Of a stretch of 64,000 nt of DNA, positions 39,148 to 47,391 are shown piece by piece. The position numbers and the translations under genes are program-made. Under the pieces are notes generated by a model. It was not told the DNA's origin, did not search any database, and saw nothing but the letters and a program-made list of their open reading frames with translations. Each line of letters opens with the position of its first letter. Within the stretch, counting starts at the first letter, position 1. The stretch is from positions 248,001-312,000 of the forward strand of contig JADJPF010000001.1 of NCBI GenBank assembly GCA_016713405.1, read 5' to 3'. The DNA is from Blastocatellia bacterium (GTDB lineage Bacteria; Acidobacteriota; Blastocatellia; Chloracidobacteriales; JADJPF01).

Positions 39148-40902
39148 ATGAAAAACTATCAAGACTTAGTAAACAAATTTTACTCACTAACATTTTCACT
39201 ACAACTAAGAAGCATATTTATAAAAATAGTAGCATTTGCATTATTTATTGCTACTTTTTTAATCAATATGGCTTGGTTCGGCTCTACAGGAACGAACTTT
39301 TTTTCTCGTGCAGTAGGCACAATTGTTTCTACTTTAATAGTTCCAGCACTTTTTATGATTATTGCTAGCCCATTAACTAGTATGGCAATAGCTTCTTTAT
39401 ACTTTAAGTCCCGACAAGCTAAAAATAGCAATTTTGGGCATACAGGCTCATCTGAAGAAGCTACACTTTCTGAGCGTATGCGCTTTACTCCTTTTCGCAA
39501 AGTTCTTACCGCAGGTGCTTTAGCTCTTTCTATCTTAGTTGGTAGTTTTTCATATATTGCTATGGTTCCTCCTTCAGCAATAGCCTTTAAGCCCAGCCGT
39601 TTGACTATTGAAAAAGTAGACGACTCAGAAAATGCATGGGTTGAGTATAATTTAGCTATTCAAGATATGTTAGATTTCCCAATGGTTGCTAGTAAAACAG
39701 CAGATAAATCTGTGCAAGAAATTATTGGGGATTTATCTATTAAACAAATGAGTAATCCCGGTTATGTTGGATTAGAAAAAGTAGCTTTAGAGGAAGAAAA
39801 ATTTAATGAAAAACAACTGTCTTATTTAGACAAGCACCAAGCTACATTTAAACATTTAATAGCTGGTTCTAAGCTTTCTAAATCCCAGTTTACTAGTGAA
39901 ATGCCTACTTTTACTACACGCGTTCCAAACCTTTTACAAATGAGAGGTTTATCTATTGTAGCTAGTGCGCAAGTACAACGTTTAATTTCTGAAGGTAAAA
40001 CACAAGAAGCTGTAGAACTGGCACTAGCTAACTATGAGATGGCAACCGATGTTGGGGCCGAACCTAATGCTTCTTTAATTGCTAGTCTTATTTCTGTTGT
40101 CTGTCGTGGTATTGCTGCAAAATCTTTATTTACTATTATTTATTCACAAGCTACAGATGCCAAAATGGATATAGAAATTGCTCGTCAAATTTCAGCCCAA
40201 GACCGCCGTATGCCAAATGCTTTTCAAGCTTTATCTGTTGATTTACAAGCATCTCAAAATTCTTTTGAAGATATACTACTTAACAATAACCTTAGTAAAT
40301 TTAATAATGATATATCTCCTGTTCCAGTTGCTGCTGAAAATTTAGCTAAATATTTTCCTGGCCTAAGAGTAAGAATTTATAATAGCTTGATAGACATAAC
40401 TCAAAATTGCTTAAAACAATTACAACCAGGTTTAGAAAATTGGGATTTTCAAGCCTTAGAAGAATTTAACAAAGAAATGGAGTCTAAAGTATTTCAAAAT
40501 GTATATGATCCAGCCACTTATATTGCTGCCAACTTGGTCTATATTTCTCTTCCTAGTGGAGCAGCAACAATGAAGAGCTTTTATAACAGTAACAACATGG
40601 GACAATCACTTACTGCATTTGCTGCAATTTCGGCTTATAAAAAGAACCAGAATCAATTTCCTGCTACTTTAGAAATGGCAATGTCTGAAGCAGGTCTTTC
40701 AACTCCAGTAGATCTTGCTACAGGTAAACAAATAGGTTATCGCCTAGAAAATGCTAATTCTATAATTTGGTTTGCTGGTGCTGATGGTCAAGATAATGGT
40801 GGACAAACTCCATATACTATTGAAGAACGTGTTTCTTCTATTGCAGGTAAGGACTTAATATTTAAGTATGGTGAAATTCCTTTCCACAAAAAAGGCCAAT
40901 AA
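39148..40902 (+). CDS. Membrane protein with large C-terminal domain, paralogue 2
   Basis: 584 residues, intact; GGGAG lies 10 nt upstream. Near-identical to paralogue 1 in its first ~135 residues (three membrane helices, charged loop with G-H-T-G-S-S-E-E-A), and clearly homologous over the whole length: E-N-A-W-V-E-Y-N-L-A-I-Q-D-M-L, T-Q-E-A-V-E-L-A-L-A-N-Y-E-M-A-T, Q-D-R-R-M-P-N-A, I-G-Y-R-L-E-N and G-A-D-G-Q-D-N-G-G. The middle region has diverged more. The tight similarity of the membrane part and the tandem arrangement indicate a recent duplication. Own promoter element upstream and own terminator downstream, so it is transcribed separately. Confidence 0.75.
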   Translation: MKNYQDLVNKFYSLTFSLQLRSIFIKIVAFALFIATFLINMAWFGSTGTNFFSRAVGTIVSTLIVPALFMIIASPLTSMAIASLYFKSRQAKNSNFGHTGSSEEATLSERMRFTPFRKVLTAGALALSILVGSFSYIAMVPPSAIAFKPSRLTIEKVDDSENAWVEYNLAIQDMLDFPMVASKTADKSVQEIIGDLSIKQMSNPGYVGLEKVALEEEKFNEKQLSYLDKHQATFKHLIAGSKLSKSQFTSEMPTFTTRVPNLLQMRGLSIVASAQVQRLISEGKTQEAVELALANYEMATDVGAEPNASLIASLISVVCRGIAAKSLFTIIYSQATDAKMDIEIARQISAQDRRMPNAFQALSVDLQASQNSFEDILLNNNLSKFNNDISPVPVAAENLAKYFPGLRVRIYNSLIDITQNCLKQLQPGLENWDFQALEEFNKEMESKVFQNVYDPATYIAANLVYISLPSGAATMKSFYNSNNMGQSLTAFAAISAYKKNQNQFPATLEMAMSEAGLSTPVDLATGKQIGYRLENANSIIWFAGADGQDNGGQTPYTIEERVSSIAGKDLIFKYGEIPFHKKGQ

Positions 40903-40939
40903 TTGAAGCAAATATCAAAAACTCCTTTAATTTTCTTGA

Positions 40940-40970
40940 AAAAGCCTAGTGATTATAGCTAGGCTTTTTT
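40940..40970 (+). terminator. Rho-independent terminator after paralogue 2
   Basis: AAAAGCCTAG pairs with CTAGGCTTTT, with a short loop and a T6 tail. Confidence 0.85.
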
Positions 40971-41047
40971 GTTATGTTTTTAAATAATACAAATATTCTA
41001 AGAGGTTAAAAAAAGTGATTAAAATTAAAAAATTCAGCAAAAAATTA

Positions 41048-41073
41048 GATAGAAAATTCTTTTAATTGTCGCC
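41048..41073 (+). promoter_or_regulatory. Conserved upstream element, copy 3 (degenerate)
   Basis: GATAGAAAAT ... AATTGTC followed by GCCACTTATTA. It keeps the GATAG-AAAA half and the GCCA tail of copies 1 and 2 but has lost much of the second arm. It is 25 bp closer to its start codon than the others. Confidence 0.4.
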
Positions 41074-41097
41074 ACTTATTATGTAAGGAGGCGTTCT

Positions 41098-44000
41098 ATG
41101 AACACTATTATTTCAATCTACAAAGCAAAACAGGATCTAAGCGAAAGTATGGTTACTATGAAAATAGACTTGGTGGAAAAAGTCAAAGAAATATTTGGAC
41201 AAGCTTTAGAAACACCTAAAGAAAATAGAAGAGAATTTTTAGCTACAGCTTGTTATCAAAACCAGGAGCTATATAAAGAAGTTCTTTCTTTGCTTATTGC
41301 ACATGAGGAAGCAGAATCATTTTTAGAAAAACCTGCGGCTAATTTTGCAGCTAAATTGGTTAAACACGAAAAGGAAAACCTAGCTAGCAATAGTAAAGAA
41401 GCTTTTTTGGAACAGCTTACAGGACGTGTTGTAGATGGAAAATACTTAATAGAAAAACTATTAGGCCAAGGTGGAACGGGAGCAGTTTATCAAGCTATAC
41501 ATTTAGGTACTAAACGACCTGTAGCCTTAAAAGTAATTGCTCCTCAATTTATGGCACATACTGAGTTTGTAGAACGCTTTAAGCGAGAAGCTGAAGCTGC
41601 TGGACGGCTTTCTCATCCTAATGTTGTTAATGTTACTGATTTTGGTATTGCTGCTTTTGGTGCAGCACAGGTTGCTTATTTAGTGATGGAATATTTAAAA
41701 GGCTTGACTCTAGGAGCTTTACTAAAGAAAAAAGGAAAGCTACCTGTAAGTTTTACTATTGATATCCTAGAGCAAATTTGTTCAGCCATTGAGGAAGCAC
41801 ATAGCCAAGGCATTATCCATCGTGACCTAAAACCAGATAACATTTGGCTAGAACCTGATGGTAGAGGTAGCTATCACGTTAAAGTGCTAGATTTTGGCCT
41901 TGCTAAACTTCATTCTTCACAACCTACAACAAATCTTTCTACTCCTCTAAGCAATCTGCTTCCTACAGTAGACCCAGATAAAATTTCTTTATCTTTTGAT
42001 TATCAAAAGATTAAAACTAATAAACATCGAACGTCTGATAATGAAGGAGTAATGATTTTTACTGATGAAAAAGAAACTAAAATTATGGAGCCATCACAAA
42101 CAGCAGGTAATTTAGATCCTCAATCCGTCCCAGAATGGCTAACTCGTGTTGGGATGGTTTTAGGAACACCTCTTTATATGTCTCCAGAACAATGTAGCGG
42201 CCAAGCCTTAGAAAAAAGCTCAGATATTTATAGCTTAGGTGTAATTGCCTATGAGATGCTAACAGGAGAAACACCTTTTACAGGTGATATGTATCAGTTA
42301 ATTCAGCAACATACAGAAACTGCTCCAATCCCTTTACAAAAGAAAAGAAAAAATATTCCTTCTTCAATTGCTGATCTAGTAATGGCTGCTTTAGCTAAAA
42401 AGCCACAAGAGCGCATTATTAGTGCTAAAGCTTTTGCTACAGCACTTCGCGCTAACTCTGAAGGGGAAATCCCTTTAATACATCAAGCTTTTGGTATTTA
42501 CTGGAAAGAATTTTTTCCAATAACAAGTGTTTCTATTGTAATAAACTTTATTTTTATCTTATTTAGTAGTTTACTTACAGCAAGTTTAGTTCAATTAAAT
42601 TTTACTTTTCCACTTGAGGGTATTTTTCAATTAATTTGGTGGATTTTTCCTTTACTTGGTATTTTGTTAACAGGAGAAGTAAGCACAGGAGCATTTACTT
42701 TAGCTGTTAAACAATTTCAAGAAACAGGTACTATTTCTTCAACTAAAGTAATTTTAGGCTTGAATAAACACCTAGGACAAATACTTATTACTGCGTTGCA
42801 AAATTACTTAGCAGCAGTTTCGCAAATTTGGAAATTTATTTTTCCAGCTTTTCGATCTTTAGTTTATTCTTCATTTACTAGCCCAAGTTTAGTATTAGAA
42901 AATAAACAGCCTTATCAAGTAAGACAATCTTCTAAAGAATTAGTAACAAAACTTTATTCTCTAGCTTCTAGCTTAAAACTAAGATTTTTAATTACTAAGG
43001 TTATTAGCTTTTTTCTTTTTTTAGTTAGCGTTATGGTTTGCTATGTTACTTTGGGACAGTCAGAACAGTATTCTTTAACTATTTCTTTGATAGCAACAAT
43101 ATTATTGCCAGGACTATTTATGATTATAGTTAACCCATTAATTGATATGGCAATAGCATTGCTTTATTTCAAAGCTAGAGAAGCTAATGGTGAAATTGTT
43201 TATCAACAAAAAGGTTTAGAAGAAATAGAAATTTCTGAAAAATTAAGATTTTCCCGCCGTCGCAAAGTTTTAGTTGCAGTATCTTTAGTTTTATCAATTG
43301 TGTTTTCTAGTTTTTCTTATATTTTGATTATTCCTCCATTTGGCAAACCTTTTATCCCTGAACGTCCAGTTATTGAAAAATTATCAAATGAAGAAAATGC
43401 TTGGTTTGAATATGATTTAGCTCTACAAGATATGTTAGAGTTTCCTATTGGCTTTAGTTACACCAATAACAAACCTTCACAGGAATTTGTTGGAGAAATG
43501 ATACGTCAACAAATAAAAAATCCTGGTTTTTCTAATTTAGAAAAAGTAGCTTTAAGAGAAGAGGATTTTAATGAGCAACAACTATCTTATTTAGATAGCC
43601 ATAAAGAAGCTATAAAGCATTTACTTAAAGGTGCAAAACGTCCTAAAGCTCAATTTTATAATGAGTCACCAGCTACTATTAATTCTCAAACTCCTAACTT
43701 ACTACAAATACGTGCTTTAACTATTTTAGCTGCCGCAGAAGTGCGCCGTTTACTAGATCAAGGAAAAACACAACAAGCCGTAGAACTAGCTCTAGCCAAC
43801 TATAAAATGGTTACAGATATTGGAGCAGAAGCTAACACCACTTTAATTTCTAGCTTAATTTCTATTATATGTCGTGCAATTGCTGCAAAATCATTATTTG
43901 CTGTAATTTACTTTGGCACTACTACATCAGAAATGGACAAGGAAATTGCTAGATTTGTAGATGAACAAGATCGCCGTATGCCCAACGCTTATCAAGCTCT

Positions 44001-44667
44001 TGTTTGGGAAACTCAAGCTATGGATATTTCTATGGAAGAGGCATTAATAAAAAGCAATTATTCTTCTCTTAATGAAGAATGGCCATTTTTTGGTTCTTCT
44101 AGCAAAGTTCAATGGATAAGAGCCTTTCCTGGCCTATGTATTAGAACTTATAATAGTTTGCATATAGTTAATAAACAGTATTTGCAAAAAGTTAGCAGCG
44201 TTTTAGAAAATTGGGATTTTGCTTCTACACAAAAAATTTATCAGGAGTTGCTTAACAAAGAATTAGACGATATTTTAAGTTTATCTCCTAGTGATACTAT
44301 TGCTCGTACTATGTTTTATATTTCTATACCAAATATGTTAGCCACAATGAAAAGTTTATATGTTGCTAATTCATTTGGTAATGGAGTTACAGTTTTTGCT
44401 GCTGCTTCAGCTTATAAAAAAGAGCATGGAAAATTTCCTGATACTTTGGATTTAGCCATTAATGGTTTAGGTCTTAACCCTCAAATTGATGTAGCTACTA
44501 ACAAAAAAATAGGTTATCGCTTAGAAGATGATAAGCCTGTTATTTGGTTTGCTGGTGTTGATGGTCAAGATAATAATGGAAAAATAGCTTATGGTCTTGA
44601 TCGAGATAAGCCCACTTTTGGCAAAGATTTAGTTTATAGATATGGAAAATATCCTCTTAACAATTAA
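41098..44667 (+). CDS. Giant Ser/Thr kinase fused to the array's membrane/extracytoplasmic module
   Basis: 1189 residues, intact; AAGGAGG ribosome site. Residues 22-85 match the N-terminal helical segment seen on acidobacterial and planctomycete kinases (R-R-E-F-L-A-T-A-C, F-L-E-K-P-A). Kinase 115-450: Gly loop 123-130, Lys145, HRD 241-243, DFG 265-267, M-S-P-E-Q near 361-365; the activation segment is ~100 residues long. Membrane helices lie at ~475-495 and ~505-530. From ~612 to the end the protein repeats the whole architecture of the two upstream genes: three helices, then E-N-A-W-F-E-Y-D-L-A and finally G-V-D-G-Q-D-N-N-G. The kinase should be cytoplasmic and the last ~440 residues outside, making it a receptor kinase whose sensor domain also exists free-standing next door. 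Confidence 0.85.
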   Translation: MNTIISIYKAKQDLSESMVTMKIDLVEKVKEIFGQALETPKENRREFLATACYQNQELYKEVLSLLIAHEEAESFLEKPAANFAAKLVKHEKENLASNSKEAFLEQLTGRVVDGKYLIEKLLGQGGTGAVYQAIHLGTKRPVALKVIAPQFMAHTEFVERFKREAEAAGRLSHPNVVNVTDFGIAAFGAAQVAYLVMEYLKGLTLGALLKKKGKLPVSFTIDILEQICSAIEEAHSQGIIHRDLKPDNIWLEPDGRGSYHVKVLDFGLAKLHSSQPTTNLSTPLSNLLPTVDPDKISLSFDYQKIKTNKHRTSDNEGVMIFTDEKETKIMEPSQTAGNLDPQSVPEWLTRVGMVLGTPLYMSPEQCSGQALEKSSDIYSLGVIAYEMLTGETPFTGDMYQLIQQHTETAPIPLQKKRKNIPSSIADLVMAALAKKPQERIISAKAFATALRANSEGEIPLIHQAFGIYWKEFFPITSVSIVINFIFILFSSLLTASLVQLNFTFPLEGIFQLIWWIFPLLGILLTGEVSTGAFTLAVKQFQETGTISSTKVILGLNKHLGQILITALQNYLAAVSQIWKFIFPAFRSLVYSSFTSPSLVLENKQPYQVRQSSKELVTKLYSLASSLKLRFLITKVISFFLFLVSVMVCYVTLGQSEQYSLTISLIATILLPGLFMIIVNPLIDMAIALLYFKAREANGEIVYQQKGLEEIEISEKLRFSRRRKVLVAVSLVLSIVFSSFSYILIIPPFGKPFIPERPVIEKLSNEENAWFEYDLALQDMLEFPIGFSYTNNKPSQEFVGEMIRQQIKNPGFSNLEKVALREEDFNEQQLSYLDSHKEAIKHLLKGAKRPKAQFYNESPATINSQTPNLLQIRALTILAAAEVRRLLDQGKTQQAVELALANYKMVTDIGAEANTTLISSLISIICRAIAAKSLFAVIYFGTTTSEMDKEIARFVDEQDRRMPNAYQALVWETQAMDISMEEALIKSNYSSLNEEWPFFGSSSKVQWIRAFPGLCIRTYNSLHIVNKQYLQKVSSVLENWDFASTQKIYQELLNKELDDILSLSPSDTIARTMFYISIPNMLATMKSLYVANSFGNGVTVFAAASAYKKEHGKFPDTLDLAINGLGLNPQIDVATNKKIGYRLEDDKPVIWFAGVDGQDNNGKIAYGLDRDKPTFGKDLVYRYGKYPLNN

Positions 44668-44698
44668 CCATTCTCTCATTCCTAATCCTACTTGTATT

Positions 44699-44725
44699 AG
44701 CCTAGTTAAAATTTTTAACTAGGCT
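44699..44725. terminator. Bidirectional terminator between kinase and ECF sigma genes
   Basis: AGCCTAGTTAAAA (44699-44711) pairs with TTTTAACTAGGCT across a minimal loop; an AT-rich tract follows on both sides. It lies between convergent genes. Confidence 0.75.
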
Positions 44726-44742
44726 ATTTTATTTTAGGCTAT

Positions 44743-45312
44743 TTATTTTATACTTTTTAACTCTCTGTAGAGTCTAGCTTTAGCCATGCTCCATTCCCGA
44801 TTAGCTGTTGCAGGGGAAATTTCTAGCACTTCAGCCGTTTCTTCAATGGAAAGTCCGCCAAAAAAACGTAGCTCTACTATTTGACCTTGTATTGGGTCTA
44901 CTACAGCAAGCTTAGTTAATGCGTCATCTAAAGCAATTAAATCTATATCAGGTGGAGCTTCTGATAAGCCTATAACAGTTTCTAAAGGAACTTTTTGGTC
45001 ATTTCCACCACGTTTAAGACGGCTACGTCCTCTAGCATGATCAATTAAAATACGGCGCATTATTTGTGCAGCAGCACCAAAGAAATGAGAACGGTTTTTC
45101 CAGTCTACTTGAGATTGATCTATTAATCTAATATAAACCTCATGTACAAGTGCTGTAGCCTGTAATGTATGGTTAAGTCGTTCCATTTTCATATAATAAT
45201 TAGCCAATTGATGTAGTTCGTCATAAACAATAGCCATTAGTTGTGCTAAGGCTTCTTTGTCTCCGCTACTGCAATTTAATAGTAATTGCGTTACGTTACT
45301 TGATGGATTCAT
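44743..45312 (-). CDS. ECF-type RNA polymerase sigma factor (PF07638 type)
   Basis: 189 residues. Region 2 is L-M-A-I-V-Y-D-E-L-H-Q-L-A to A-T-A-L-V-H-E-V-Y-I-R-L with F-F-G-A-A-A-Q-I-M-R-R-I-L-I-D-H-A-R; region 4 is L-R-F-F-G-G-L-S-I-E-E-T-A-E-V-L-E-I-S. The V-D-W-K-N-R-S-H-F-F-G-A-A motif is typical of the ECF group common in Acidobacteria and Planctomycetes, often encoded beside Ser/Thr kinases. No anti-sigma factor is nearby, and it is flanked by two kinases, so control by phosphorylation is plausible. There is published precedent for kinase-activated ECF factors (EcfP in Vibrio); here it is inference. Confidence 0.88.
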   Translation of the reverse strand: MNPSSNVTQLLLNCSSGDKEALAQLMAIVYDELHQLANYYMKMERLNHTLQATALVHEVYIRLIDQSQVDWKNRSHFFGAAAQIMRRILIDHARGRSRLKRGGNDQKVPLETVIGLSEAPPDIDLIALDDALTKLAVVDPIQGQIVELRFFGGLSIEETAEVLEISPATANREWSMAKARLYRELKSIK

Positions 45313-45427
45313 TTTTAATCCTTTCTTAATTGGCTAAATCCTATATTATTTGCTAATTTTATAGTCACTGCTTTAATCTACCTAAATATTTCTATGACTA
45401 TTTGTTGGCTGGGAATTAATATAGTTT

Positions 45428-46276
45428 ATGAACTTTGATGCTTTATTACCAACAGGAACTATTTTGGCTAATCGTTATGAAATTTGCAATCCTTTGGGTG
45501 AAGGGGGAACAGGTATAGTTTATTTAGCAAAAGATAATAAACTTAATGACTTTAGAGCTATTAAGCAAATGGCTGCTGAATATGTAAGCATTGAAGAATA
45601 TACAAAAGCTGTTAGCGATTTTCGTCGTGAAGCAGAACTACTTTCTAAAATAAAACATCCCTCTATCCCAAGATTTTATGATTATTTTGTTGCTGATGGT
45701 TATTATTATTTAGTAATGGAATATATTACGGGTATAACCTTACTAGACTTATTGGAACAAATTCAAAAACCTATTTCGGAAAAACGTGCTACTAAATGGG
45801 GAATTAAGCTTTGTGAAGTATTAAGCTATATTCATAATTATGAGCCACCGATAATTTACCGAGATATGAAACCAGCTAACATAATGTATAATAAAGAGTT
45901 AAACCAACTATACATTATTGATTTTGGTACAGCTAGATTTGTAGCTGCGCTGCAAATGGTAGACGTTACTGCGGTTGGGACATTGGGTTATGCTCCACCA
46001 GAACTTTTTCATGGAATTGTAAGACCCGAAACAGATATTTATTCTCTAGGTGCTACATTAATTCATTTATTAGTAGGTAGATGTCCAAATTTTAACCTTA
46101 ATTATGGTTTTAACTTTGCTCAAAACCCAAGTCCCAGCCAACTTAACCTAAGCATTTCTCCGCAAATGGATGAAATTCTAGTAAAAGCAGTTTCTATGCG
46201 TCCTAGTGATCGCTATTCTTCAGCAGAAGAGCTAAAACAAGCATTAATTAATCATTTAGCTACTATTTTAAGCTAG
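45428..46276 (+). CDS. Minimal cytoplasmic Ser/Thr kinase
   Basis: 282 residues, kinase domain only. Gly loop G-E-G-G-T-G-I-V (24-31), catalytic-loop variant Y-R-D-M-K-P-A-N (Tyr instead of His in HRD), I-I-D-F-G-T-A-R, and Y-A-P-P-E near the activation-segment end. The Y-R-D variation occurs in a recognised subset of bacterial kinases and keeps the catalytic Asp. No membrane helix or sensor domain is present. It is divergent from the ECF sigma gene across 115 bp, which makes that sigma factor the obvious candidate partner. Confidence 0.85.
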   Translation: MNFDALLPTGTILANRYEICNPLGEGGTGIVYLAKDNKLNDFRAIKQMAAEYVSIEEYTKAVSDFRREAELLSKIKHPSIPRFYDYFVADGYYYLVMEYITGITLLDLLEQIQKPISEKRATKWGIKLCEVLSYIHNYEPPIIYRDMKPANIMYNKELNQLYIIDFGTARFVAALQMVDVTAVGTLGYAPPELFHGIVRPETDIYSLGATLIHLLVGRCPNFNLNYGFNFAQNPSPSQLNLSISPQMDEILVKAVSMRPSDRYSSAEELKQALINHLATILS

Positions 46277-46279
46277 AGG

Positions 46280-47272
46280 TTAATTACTTGCTTTTTGAGC
46301 AGACTTAAAACCTGAGCCACTGACCCCAGGTTGATCAAACTGCTCCATAAATTCTGGTAAAGCAGGCTCTTTCTGCATCTGCATTCCTTTAGTTATTGCC
46401 CAACGATGTAACCAAGAAACTCCAACCTTACCAGTATATTTATCAGATAAATTGTAGGATTTGTCTTTTAATGCTTCCTCTAAGGAAATAAATTGATAAT
46501 TTCTACCCTTTAACATTTCTATTAGTTTGTCTAAATGTTCGGCATTTAATAAATTAGCGTGTAAAAGTAAAATTTGAGGTACTTCATACCCAACAACATC
46601 TAAGGAAAGCTTCTCATAAAATGCAAACATTTTTTCCATATAAGGAATATATTCTGCTGCTACACGATCAGCAGTTTTTTTATCATTTTGCTCTTTTGCT
46701 TTGCGATAAACATTAGCAAACAGCCATTCAGAGTTATCAATTGTTACAGGAGCAATAACATAGTTTTGATTTAAGAGAAATTTTTCAAAAGCTGTTTTAG
46801 TCTCTAAATCCGGGCCAGTATTTAGAAAAGGATGACGAAAATATTTTACTTTTCTGTTTTTAACCAAAGTATTAGTAATCTTCTCACCTTGTAAAACATT
46901 TTCTTGAAAATCTGTTAACGAGGTACGGTAAAAATAGGGATGCGAATAAGTATGATTTCCAAGCTCAAGGCCAGCATCTAACCATAACTGTAAAATAGCA
47001 GTACGTTCTTTTAACTCATCATTTTGATAAAGTTTACTTTCATTAACAAATCCAATAGCAGGAATTTTGTTTTTAGTAATTTGATTTATCAATTTGCTGG
47101 TCATTTCTTTTAGTGGTTTAATAGCTTCCTGTTGGCCTTGTCGAGGCAAATCATCAAAAGTAATAGCTACTTGTCTTTTGATAGGTTTTGTTGATGGAAT
47201 TAAATTTGCTGTAACAGAGTTTACAAAAGTTATTGACAGTAAAAACAGAAAAATGATTAATAGCCTAAGCAT
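46280..47272 (-). CDS. Secreted polysaccharide deacetylase
   Basis: 330 residues with a signal peptide (~1-23). NodB-homology motifs: A-I-T-F-D-D-L (Asp40/Asp41), L-G-N-H-T-Y-S-H-P metal-binding histidines, and F-R-H-P-F-L-N-T-G as the third motif. It would remove N- or O-acetyl groups from an envelope or dietary polysaccharide. The C-terminal ~70 residues (W-L-H-R-W, P-A-L-P-E-F-M-E-Q) lie outside the core. It ends 3 bp from the convergent kinase gene. Confidence 0.85.
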   Translation of the reverse strand: MLRLLIIFLFLLSITFVNSVTANLIPSTKPIKRQVAITFDDLPRQGQQEAIKPLKEMTSKLINQITKNKIPAIGFVNESKLYQNDELKERTAILQLWLDAGLELGNHTYSHPYFYRTSLTDFQENVLQGEKITNTLVKNRKVKYFRHPFLNTGPDLETKTAFEKFLLNQNYVIAPVTIDNSEWLFANVYRKAKEQNDKKTADRVAAEYIPYMEKMFAFYEKLSLDVVGYEVPQILLLHANLLNAEHLDKLIEMLKGRNYQFISLEEALKDKSYNLSDKYTGKVGVSWLHRWAITKGMQMQKEPALPEFMEQFDQPGVSGSGFKSAQKASN

Positions 47273-47391
47273 CTAACACAATTTCCTTTTGTTTATTTTT
47301 TTGGAGTGATGCGAACTTAGACTTTTAATCTAATTGGCTAATTTAGATATAGGTGGGAAACCACAAATAGACCTGTTGGTAAGTACAATTT

